The notes beneath the pieces were generated by a model, which had not been told where the DNA came from, made no database searches, and was given only the letters and a program-made list of their open reading frames with translations. A program made the position numbers and the translations under genes. Source: Nemertoderma westbladi (taxonomy: Eukaryota; Xenacoelomorpha; Nemertodermatida; Nemertodermatidae). Taken from it: 43,451 nt of DNA. The DNA lies in contig JAUCBJ010004703.1 in the NCBI GenBank assembly GCA_032718475.1, forward strand, positions 1 through 43,451, written 5' to 3'. This document shows, in pieces, positions 34,656 through 43,451 of the stretch; position 1 is the first letter of the stretch, and each line of letters begins with the position of its first letter.

Positions 34656-34955
34656 TTCTTTATAATTTAAATTAGCCGCTATGTATACTACAAATTAATT
34701 ATATTATATTTCACAAACCACCAAAACGAATATCAGTGCAAAATATTGTAGGCTACTGTAGTTAGTTAACGTGCTGTCGATAATAAAAGGCAGATGTAAA
34801 TCATACGTTACGAAATATAAATTCATCACATGCTATATAAATAAATAAATTCAAACCAACATTCCAATAGACTTAAAGCCCGGATCACAGATACACATCA
34901 CGGAAATCGCAATACTGCCCAATCACAGCGTTTTGATTTTGTTTACAGGGGTGGA

Positions 34956-34980
34956 GGGGGGGGGGGGGGGGGGGGGGGGG
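34956..34980. repeat. G25 homopolymer tract
   Basis: Twenty-five consecutive G residues, 182 bp from a C19 tract of the opposite sense. Confidence 0.95.
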
Positions 34981-35162
34981 TAATCATGACGTAATCAAAT
35001 TAAAATCTCTCCAGGGAAACCGACGCGTATACGTCAGCTGATTACTGTCAACTTGAAACTGAAACATGTGAGGCTGTAGATTGTTTTGTTTATAATAACC
35101 TGCCTCTGAATGTACATTTCCTTTACCTGATACAATATTGATTAGTCAATACAATATTACCA

Positions 35163-35181
35163 CCCCCCCCCCCCCCCCCCC
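35163..35181. repeat. C19 homopolymer tract
   Basis: Nineteen consecutive C residues. With the G25 tract at 34956 it could form an intrastrand pairing. Confidence 0.95.
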
Positions 35182-36427
35182 GTCTCGAGTGTATAGTTTG
35201 GAGAGTTCCTTTCTGCGAGAAATGTATGACAGGCATCACAATCAAGATTGGGGATAGATGAATACAACTTAGGTAATACAGGGGGATAATAAATCAATAA
35301 TATTTAGCCCATTATAATTAAATTAATAAAATCTTAGTTAAATCCTACAAATATGTCAGGAAAAAATACGAAAATAATATACATTCCTTATTATACTGAC
35401 GTTATAAGGGAACAATAAAGAAAAATTCAATTCAAATTAACATTTAAATCAATAATAATGTTGAACGCCTTTATTCGAGTTATTTGTACTTTATACTGTA
35501 AAATAGTTTACACAACAGTAATTAATACTTGGATTCAAAACTAGAGACAAAAAAGTATCAGAAAATAAGCATATAGTATCTCTTTATGGCTGGCTGACCA
35601 AACAGTCGCATTTATGAACAGAACAGAACAGAATCAGTAAGGTAACTAAAACGGATATGTTAACAATCCCTTTTGGATAAACAAAGACCCATCACCATGG
35701 CAATGCCTACCCTATTTACTGTAATGTGAAGAATATAACTGGTATTAAAATAGAAAATGCGTAAATTTATTACCACGCGGCGGTAAACATATTATAGACC
35801 TGCAGCAAGGCCGAGTAGTACCAACGCCAGATTGGATATTTGACGGTATTTAATGGCCTCTAAGTTAAATTAATAAAATAAAAGGTTAAAAAGTAAAACG
35901 AAAGAAAAATAAGTGACTGGAAAATAAGTTGCAGAATTTCGGAATTAAAAAATCGAAGAAACTCCCAAAGTCCGATACAGTATATCCTTTATAAATATTC
36001 TGGTTTGAAGATTTATAAAATGTTCAATTGTTATAGATAGTATAATATGAATTCTATAACAGCCAATATAAATTTAACTCAACTGCAGATACAATTAACA
36101 CTTAATGAACACCCCATCCCCGTCACAAAACGTAAAACATACATCCATTACTTTATGTGATTTTCCTATATGCACCTAAAGATTTTAATAGCTATCCAAT
36201 AGTTGTATTTACCTTAATTCAACATTTTTAAGGTGTCGTGTAAAGCTTCAACGGAAACGTGATAAATTATTAATAATACGGTGGGAAGGGAATACACATC
36301 TGCAAAAATAATTCCAGTCGGTTGGCTTAACTCCAAAAGTAAATTGTCAACAAAACTTTACAATAATAAATGAACCCTATCTTTTTATTTTATAAGTAAA
36401 CCAATGAGGTACGCATAATATTAACTA

Positions 36428-36482
36428 ATAATAATAATAATAATAGTAGTAATAATAATAATAAAAGAAACAACAACATTAA
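36428..36482. repeat. (TAA)n microsatellite
   Basis: Interrupted TAA/TAG trinucleotide run; a shorter (AAT)n follows to about 36494. Confidence 0.85.
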
Positions 36483-36624
36483 CAATAATAATAATGTTGG
36501 TTGTCACAATGTCGCAATACAGGCCATTAAAATACTATATAGCTCTATACTAATTAACTACACTTCTATGTAGTTTTAGTTCATAAAAGTTCGGATTAAT
36601 ATAAGCACCATTCGCGCACTATGT

Positions 36625-37557
36625 GGGTGTCACTCCATTTTGTGACAAACATCCAGCTGTGTGACAAACATCCAGATATGTGACAAACACCCAGCTGTGT
36701 GACAGACACTCAGCTGTGTGACAAACAACCAGCTACCGTGCGACAAACATCCAGGTGTGTGACAGACATCCAGCTGTGCGACAGACATCCAGCGGTTTGA
36801 CAGGCACACAGCTTTGTGACAGACATCCAGATGTGTGACAGACACTCAGCTGTGTGACATACATCCAGCTGTGTGACAGACACTCAGCTGTGTGACAGAC
36901 ATCCAGCTGTGTGACAGATACTCAGCTGTGTGACATACATCCAGATGTGTGACAAACATCCAGCTTTGTGACAGACATCCAGATGTGTGACAGACACACA
37001 GCTGTGTAACAGACATCCAGCTGTGCGACAGACATCCAGCGGTTTGACAGGCACACAGCTTTGTGACAGACATCCAGATGTGTGACAGACACTCAGCTGT
37101 GTGACATACATCCAGCTGTGTGACAGACACTCAGCTGTGTGACAGACATCCAGCTGTGGACAGATACTCAGCTGTGTGACATACATCCAGATGTGTGACA
37201 AACATCCAGCTGTCCGACAAACATCCAGCTGTGTGACAGACATCCAGCTGTGTGACAGACATCCAGCTGTGTGACAAACATCCAGCTGTCCGACAAACAT
37301 CCAGCTGTGTGACAAACATCCAGCTGTCCGACAAACATCCAGCTGTGTGACAGACATCCAGCTGTCCGACAAACATCCAGCTGTGTGACAGACATCCAGC
37401 TGTGTGACAGACATCCAACTTTGTGACAGACATCCAGATGTGTGACAGACACTCAGCTGTGTGACAGACATCCAGCTGTGTGACAGATACTCAGCTGTGT
37501 GACATACATCCAGATGTGTGCAGACAGACACTCAGCTGTGTGACCAACACTCAGTAA
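36625..37557. repeat. 19-bp minisatellite (CTGTGTGACAGACATCCAG)
   Basis: About 49 copies of a 19-bp unit with variants (CACTCAG, CATCCAGATG, TGTCCGACAAAC). Longer blocks are duplicated, for example the segment with GCGGTTTGACAGGCACACAG at 36791 and 37039 (offset 248, 13 units plus 1 bp). It starts about 40 bp beyond the S6 kinase stop codon, so it may lie in that gene's 3' untranslated region. The minus-strand Cys/Thr/Ser-rich frames are a by-product. Confidence 0.95.
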
Positions 37558-37598
37558 GAGCGACACCCAAGTGACATCCCAAAGTGGCGTTGGTCCCC

Positions 37599-37901
37599 TC
37601 ACCGCCTCACAGGCATGGCGCTCGCCATTGGTTGCTGCATATTATTGGGTGCGGCGTCCATAGGTCTGCCCCACATGGGCGGTGGGACTGTAGAGTTGAG
37701 TGGAGGGGCTTCCAGTAAGTGGGTCCCGCTCGTGTCCATAGCTTCGGAGTCTCTGGACGTCTCATAGACGAAGGAGGTATTGGTAGACCCCAAGGGCGGA
37801 CTGAAGGGGCCTTTACGAGGAGACCGAACGTACTGACGAGTCGGGGGTTCAAAGTTCTTGGCGAGACTTTCTAATACCGAGGGGGCAACGTAGGTAAACC
37901 C
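37599..37901 (-). CDS. RPS6KB1: p70 ribosomal S6 kinase, terminal exon (hydrophobic motif and C-terminal tail)
   Basis: After a CATTACAG acceptor the exon opens in phase 0 with GFTYVAPSVLES, which completes the hydrophobic motif FQGFTY begun in the previous exon; its Thr corresponds to the TORC1 site Thr389 of human p70 S6K. Then come RSPRKGPFSPPLG, the Ser-Pro-rich autoinhibitory segment, and a low-complexity Pro/Met-rich tail ending MPVRR before TGA at 37599. It encodes 100 residues. In the family this kinase phosphorylates ribosomal protein S6 and other translation factors downstream of TORC1 and PDK1. The B1 versus B2 paralogue cannot be distinguished in an invertebrate; the symbol is used for the family. 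Confidence 0.9.
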   Translation of the reverse strand, partial: GFTYVAPSVLESLAKNFEPPTRQYVRSPRKGPFSPPLGSTNTSFVYETSRDSEAMDTSGTHLLEAPPLNSTVPPPMWGRPMDAAPNNMQQPMASAMPVRR

Positions 37902-39169
37902 CTGTAATGGATTGATATAATAATGTATTAAATAATAGAGGAGGACCTTGAGCAGTTACGGGGACTTCGGGTATTACCCGAATTCTATTTCTTATTATTT
38001 ATACAGTTATATTTAACCCAATGATTTTTGTTGAGCATGGATCAAGCTATCCATTGGATAGCTTTGTAAACGAAAAATATGGCGCATTTTGTGCCGGTTA
38101 GTATATTTTTAAAAGTTGTATACATTTCGGGTTTTTTTTATATATGTAACATCCCGTGCAGAAATATCAGTAATACGACCTGGGATTCAGTTTTCGGTGC
38201 AAAAGTTTGACATTGTTGACGTAAGCCATCTTTTATTGAAAATTTCAACATATTTTATAATATGTTTTTTATATTTATAAAGGTGTTTGGAGGTTTTAGT
38301 AATAAGTTCGAGCTAGATTTTGGGCATCATATTTTGAGCAATTATAAATTCGGTTCTAGAAGATCCAAATTATTTTTCCAATACTCACAATTTATTGAAA
38401 CCCTGTAACGCTGTGATCATTTTTGTGCAAATTTTAATGAAAATAAAGTGAACATTAAAAAAGAATTTAGTGCTGAAAAATGTCAAAATGAATTCATAAT
38501 TCGTCAGTTTTAAATTCAGCCATAAATACTGATATTCTTGCTTACAAACAAATATTATATGTCCATTTTTAGTCTCTGCCGTCCACTGCGGTACATTTCT
38601 TCATTTTCATATTTTACCGAGAAAAATATATATTGAAAAATTGCCAACATTTTCGAAAAAATTTCAATAATTTTTCGTATTTTTTTAAAATAAGTAGCTC
38701 GGTATAAACAAAAAAAACTTTCAAATATTTCACATTTTGAAAAATAGAAATAGAAAAAAAAAATTTTTTCTAAGGAAGATTTCGTAAATTTTCGAAAATT
38801 AAACTTTCAATCGGGATAACACCGCAGTTGTTTCGTTCTCGAGTTATGGCTACTTTTGAGTAGCAGTTTCCTATGGGGTTTATAGTTCTGGGGGGACCGC
38901 GTTGGAAATATATCGACAGACTTGTGGGCAACCAACCCTTGGCCTAACCGCCGAAGAAAACTTAACTTAACTTTTGTTGTGGGGTGGGTGACGGCGAATA
39001 TGGGCGGACGAATAGGGGCGATTGATAATTTTCGCTTTGGAGAGAGAGCATTATCATAATGTACTATAACATATAACTTAACTTTTACGATAACTTGGGA
39101 AATAATAGTTTTAAATTCAAACCCGCAACTTAATGAGAATAGAATACGGCGTCTGTTGGGTAAACCTAC
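37902..39169 (-). other. Last intron of the S6 kinase gene
   Basis: 1,268 bp bounded by GTAGGT at the donor (39169 downwards) and TTACAG at the acceptor. It contains a SINE fragment in the antisense orientation (38857-38976). The rest is AT-rich. Confidence 0.8.
38857..38976 (+). mobile_element. 5'-truncated SINE in the S6 kinase intron
   Basis: AGTTCTGGGGGGACCGC, GGAAATATATCGACAGACTT and CCGAAGAAAACTTAACTT align with the 3' half of the SINE at 29695-29977. The tRNA head is missing. Confidence 0.8.
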
Positions 39170-39277
39170 CTGGAAGATCTGGTTGACGCTCTCACTGAGC
39201 ATAGAATCAACTGGGGAGTCGATAGGTGTCTGTTGGGTAAACTTCCTATCAAAGAAACTGACATCATCCTCTCCGCT
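39170..39277 (-). CDS. RPS6KB1: p70 ribosomal S6 kinase, penultimate exon (turn-motif region)
   Basis: This 108-nt, 36-codon exon is in phase 0 at both ends, between TTTACAG and CAG|GTAGG. It encodes SGEDDVSFFDRKF, then TQQTPIDSPVDS and MLSESVNQIFQ. Human p70 S6K has the closely matching SQFDSKFTRQTPVDSPDDS and LSESANQVF here. The segment carries the AGC-kinase turn motif (TPIDSP) and the first residues of the hydrophobic motif. Without this exon and the next the kinase would lack both C-tail activating sites. Confidence 0.93.
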
Positions 39278-42158
39278 CTGTAAATAAACAAATTAACATA
39301 GACAATAAAGCCAATAAATTAATACTATTAATTATTTATAAATAACTTACTTATTATTATTAATAAATATTAATTACTCACAACTTGGGATTTATAAGGA
39401 ATCACTCACCACTGGGGGTTTATAAGGAATCACTCACCACTGGGGGTTTATAAGGAATTACTCACCAGCTGGGGTTTATAAGGAATCACTCACCACTGGG
39501 GGTTGTTTATAAGGAATCACTCACCACTGGGGGTTTATAAGGAATTACTCACCAGCTGGGGTTTTATAAGGAATCACTCACCACTGGGGGTTTATAAGGA
39601 ATCACTCACCACTGGGGGTTTATAAGGAATCACTCACCACTGGGGGTTTATAAGGAATAACTCACCACTGGGGGTTTATAAGGAATCACTCACCACTGGG
39701 GGTTTATAAGGAATAACTCACCACTGGGGGTTTATAAGGAATCACTCACCACTGGGGGTTTATAAGGAATAACTCACCACTGGGGGTTTATAAGGAATTA
39801 CTCACCACTGGGGGTTTATAAGGAATAACTCACCACTGGGGGTTTATAAGGAATCACTCACCACTGGGGGTTTATAAGTAATCACTCACCACTGGGGGTT
39901 TATAAGGAATAACTCACCACTGGGGGTTTATAAGGAATCACTCACCACTGGGGGTTTATAAGGAATAACTCACCACTGGGGGTTTATAAGGAATTACTCA
40001 CCACTGGGGGTTTATAAGGAATTACTCACCACTGGGGGTTTATAAGGAATCACTCACCACTGGGGGTTTATAAGGAATTACTCACCAGCTGGGGTTTATA
40101 AGGAATAACTCACCACCTGGGGTTTATAAGGAATAACTTAACACTGGGGGTTTATAAGGAATAACTCACCACTGGGGGTTTATAAGGAATAACTCACCAC
40201 CTGGGGTTTATAAGGAATAACTCACCACTGCGGGTTTATAAGGAATCACTCACCACTGGGGGTTTATAAGGAATCACTCACCACTGGGGGTTTATAAGGA
40301 ATAACTCACCACTGGGGGTTTATAAGGAATCACTCACCACCTGGGGTTTATAAGGAATAACTCACCACTGGGGGTTTATAAGGAATAACTCACCAGCTGG
40401 GGTTTATAAGGAATAACTCACCACTGGGGGTTTATAAGGAATAACTCACCACTGGGGGTTTATAAGGAATCACTCACCACTGGGGGTTTATAAGGAATCA
40501 CTCACCACTGGGGGTTTATAAGGAATCACTCACCACCTGGGGTTTATAAGGAATAACTCACCACTGGGGGTTTATAAGGAATAACTCACCAGCTGGGGTT
40601 TATAAGGAATAACTCACCACCTGGGGTTTATAAGGAATAACTCACCAGCTGGGGTTTATAAGGAATCACTCACCACTGGGGGTTTATAAGGAATAACTCA
40701 CCACTGGGGGTTTATAAGGAATCACTCACCATTGGGGGTTTATAAGGAATCACTCACCACTGGGGGTTTATAAGGAATCACTCACCACTGGGGGTTTATA
40801 AGGAATAACTCACCACTGGGGGTTTATAAGGAGTAACTCACCAGCTGGGGTTTATAAGGAATCACTCACCACTGGGGGTTTATAAGGAATAACTCACCAG
40901 CTGGGGTTTATAAGGAATCACTCACCACTGGGGGTTTATAAGGAATCACTCACCACTGGGGGTTTATAAGGAATCACTCACCACTGGGGGTTTATAAGGA
41001 ATCACTCACCACTGGGGGTTTATAAGGAATAACTCACCACTGGGGGTTTATAAGGAATCACTCACCATTGGGGGTTTATAAGGAATCACTCACCACTGGG
41101 GGTTTATAAGGAATCACTCACCACTGGGGGTTTATAAGGAATAACTCACCACTGGGGGTTTATAAGGAATCACTCACCACTGGGGGTTTATAAGGAATCA
41201 CTCACCACTGGGGGTTTATAAGGAATCACTCACCACTGGGGGTTTATAAGGAATCACTCACCACTGGGGGTTTATAAGGAATAACTCACCACTGGGGGTT
41301 TATAAGGAATCACTCACCATTGGGGGTTTATAAGGAATCACTCACCACTGGGGGTTTATAAGGAATCACTCACCACTGGGGGTTTATAAGGAATAACTCA
41401 CCACTGGGGGTTTATAAGGAATCACTCACCACTGGGGGTTTATAAGGAATCACTCACCACTGGGGGTTTATAAGGAATCACTCACCACTGGGGGTTTATA
41501 AGGAATCACTCACCACTGGGGGTTTATAAGGAATCACTCACCACTGGGGGTTTATAAGGAATAACTCACCACTGGGGGTTTATAAGGAATAACTCACCAC
41601 TGGGGGTTTATAAGGAATCACTCACCACCTGGGGTTTATAAGGAATAACTCACCACTGGGGGTTTATAAGGAATAACTCACCAGCTGGGGTTTATAAGGA
41701 ATAACTCACCACCTGGGGTTTATAAGGAATAACTCACCACCTGGGGTTTATAAGGAATCACTCACCACCTGGGGTTTATAAGGAATAACTCACCACTGGG
41801 GGTTTATAAGGAATAACTCACCAGCTGGGGTTTATAAGGAATAACTCACCACCTGGGGTTTATAAGGAATAACTCACCACCTGGGGGTTTATAAGGAATA
41901 ACTCACCACCTGGGGTTTATAAGGAATCACTCACCACCTGGGGTTTATAAGGAATAACTCACCACTGGGGGTTTATAAGGAATAACTCACCACTGGGGGT
42001 TTATAAGGAATAACTCACCAGCTGGGGTTTATAAGGAATAACTCACCACTGGTGGTTTATAAGGAATAACTCACCACTGGGGGTTTATAAGGAATCACTC
42101 ACCACCTGGGGTTTATAAGGAATCACTCACCACTGGGGGTTTATAAGGAATAACTCAC
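39278..42158 (-). other. S6 kinase intron almost wholly made of splice-donor minisatellite
   Basis: 2,881 bp. The donor is GTG|GTGAGT at 42158 and the acceptor TTTACAG at 39278. Only the last 95 bp before the acceptor lie outside the 28-bp array. Phase 0 is kept if the first (exon-proximal) donor is used. Confidence 0.9.
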
Positions 42159-42177
42159 CACTGGGGGTTTATAAGGG
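39373..42177 (-). repeat. 28-bp minisatellite of about 100 units, each a copy of the exon/intron junction with a 5' splice site
   Basis: Read on the minus strand the unit is TTATAAACCCCCAGTG plus GTGAGTTATTCC. The first 16 bases are identical to the last 16 bases of the adjoining coding exon (codons for the end of PPYKPPV), and the last 12 to the first bases of the intron. Unit variants are GTGAGTGATTCC, GTGAGTAATTCC, CCCCAGCTG|GTGAGT and CCCCAGGTG|GTGAGT. Nearly every unit keeps GTGAGT. The copy farthest from the exon (39373-39400) is diverged. The array enters the exon by 19 bases, which are counted in both features. Confidence 0.95.
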
Positions 42178-42365
42178 GGCTCTAGTCTCATGGCGATACA
42201 ATCTTCCCAATTAATATTCCTAAAGAAAGGGTGTCGACGCACTGAAACACCGTTTTCCGTAGCGCCCCCTAGACGTTGAGCGGGGTTGCGCTTTAAGAGT
42301 TTACGTAGAATGTCTCGAGCTTCACTCGTCAAATAACCGGGCATCGACAATTTACCCTTTAAAAT
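42159..42365 (-). CDS. RPS6KB1: p70 ribosomal S6 kinase, exon for the end of the kinase domain
   Basis: This 207-nt, 69-codon exon follows a GTTTTAG acceptor (42366-42372). It encodes ILKGKLSMPGYLTSEARDIL, RKLLKRNPAQRLGG, HPFFRNINWEDC and LEPPYKPPV. Human p70 S6K reads [32 protein letters not shown] and EPPFKP at this position, which makes the identification firm. It covers the last helices of the C-lobe and the start of the AGC C-tail. Both ends are phase 0, so joining to 39277 continues V|SGEDDVS in frame. The last 16 exon bases are the seed of the minisatellite in the following intron. Earlier exons with the catalytic core are outside the window. Confidence 0.93.
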
Positions 42366-43451
42366 CTAAAACAAAATATTCACATATTCATTATCATCAA
42401 CCGTAGATGTAATTATTTTAACAATAAATTAATTAACCTCGGACAAAATTTAGCAATTTTCCTTCAGGATAACACTTTCCTTAGCAACATGTATTTTACA
42501 TAGCAACAAGGAAACTATTGGTGAAGGATTTCCCCAAATTTTGTACAGGCGAACTTTAATCCAATGAACTCTGAAACTTAAACTAAATTTGCGCAATTCG
42601 CAAATTTAGTTCCTAAACCAATCGAAATTTAATCAATTTTATTATAATTTTGGTAGGGAAATATAGAAAGCATATTATCACGGTTTTCTACTAAACCGGA
42701 GTACGTAACCTCGTCCCACCTCCAATTAGATTTGTTGTACTCATCAACCCATTACCAAAACATTGACCCGTTTAACAACTATTTCCGAAAATTAAACTAA
42801 TATAGTAAGTAGGGGCCTATTTTATGTTTATGAAACATCTTCGCTATCAAATTACAGGCACCTATGAAATAACGGTGTTTGTATGATTATTTCGTATTAG
42901 TCGTATTATTAGTATTTAATAGTTTTAATTAATTTAATATTAATAGTATTTCGTATTATTATTTAGTATTAGTATTAATAGTTGTCGTCAATGTATGTCG
43001 GTGCGGCGTAGCGTTTACATTCATTGTTACGCGACTGCCCATTATGATTGAATCACTGTTTATTACACAAGTGATTCAATTATGTTATAAAATCACTAAC
43101 TACTTCGATTCTTATTTTTCCCTTCTGTACCTTTTGTTTGGCTGTTGGCTGATGATATTATTATTATGCCCATTTTATTAGAAATACAATTGGGGTGATT
43201 TTGTGTGTGCGATTTTGATCTAACTACTGTACAGATTTCTTTGTTTCATCACAATCAAATAAACGAATCTATTCAAGTAGTCGGTTCACTGCTTACGTAT
43301 TCAAAATCAAATCACACTGTCATATCATCAAATCATACTATCATGTTATCATATCAGTTCCGGTTTAGGCCTTTTGCATAGAACCGAGTCGTTTAGTATT
43401 CATTAAACTATAGTGCATCATTGAAGCTTTTATGATTAAACAGTGAGTGTA
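42366..43451 (-). other. S6 kinase intron running off the right edge
   Basis: AT-rich DNA with TATTAGTATTAATAG-type low complexity (42900-42985) and diffuse TCATATCA phrases near 43320. No further S6 kinase exon is recognisable. Confidence 0.6.

Larger units (their letters stand above)
34656..36624. other. Intergenic or downstream region of the S6 kinase gene, no gene seen
   Basis: It contains a G25 tract (34956-34980), a C19 tract (35163-35181) and a (TAA)n microsatellite (36428-36482). Otherwise it is AT-rich and featureless to the eye. Confidence 0.4.

Noticed and set aside
36630-37531. Cys/His/Thr-rich minus-strand frames of up to 215 codons
   Set aside because: They are translations of the 19-bp minisatellite; all three minus frames give the same peptide.
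39373-42177. CRISPR-like array
   Set aside because: There are no unique spacers. It is a contiguous 28-bp tandem repeat in a eukaryotic intron.

Overview
The window reads as AT-rich nuclear DNA from an invertebrate animal. It has spliced genes with GT-AG introns, tRNA-derived SINEs, non-LTR retrotransposon debris, inverted-repeat DNA transposons and an unusual load of minisatellites. A TAM-family (Tyro3/Axl/Mer-like) receptor tyrosine kinase suggests a chordate. With the AT richness, a tunicate is my best guess, but this is inference.

Layout. 1-1615 is a 21-bp minisatellite. 2300-3145 is a decayed LINE on the minus strand. 3236-4462 holds the first two exons of a minus-strand gene for a Lys/Pro-rich coiled-coil protein I cannot name. 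4463-12900 has no recognisable gene, but contains a fold-back element (about 6626-7531) and two small inverted-repeat elements. 12928-20532 is the TAM receptor: a signal-peptide exon, a 4.57-kb intron filled with minisatellites and a LINE with a nested SINE, and one 2,969-bp exon encoding the rest. 20533-26494 is AT-rich intergenic DNA with a 20-bp minisatellite, a SINE, a perfect 108-bp hairpin element and a LINE tail ending in a perfect palindrome. 26495-28837 (minus, convergent with the TAM gene) is a single-exon FBXL13-like gene. 29695-29977 is a SINE. 31379-32887 is an inverted-repeat transposon enclosing a poly(A)-tailed RPS12 retropseudogene. 33625-34655 and 36625-37557 are minisatellites. 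37599-42365 (minus) is the 3' part of a p70 ribosomal S6 kinase gene, and its 5' exons lie beyond the right edge.

The most striking object is the S6 kinase intron at 39278-42158. It is almost wholly a 28-bp minisatellite of about 100 units. Each unit copies the exon-intron junction next to it: the last 16 exon bases plus the first 12 intron bases, including the 5' splice site GTGAGT. The gene therefore carries about a hundred tandem copies of its own splice donor. Use of any copy other than the first would add an in-frame stop after five extra codons and remove the turn and hydrophobic motifs of the kinase.

Nine minisatellites together occupy roughly 8 kb, nearly a fifth of the window. The genes are functionally unrelated (receptor signalling, cilia, translation and growth control), and nothing suggests an operon or a single pathway.
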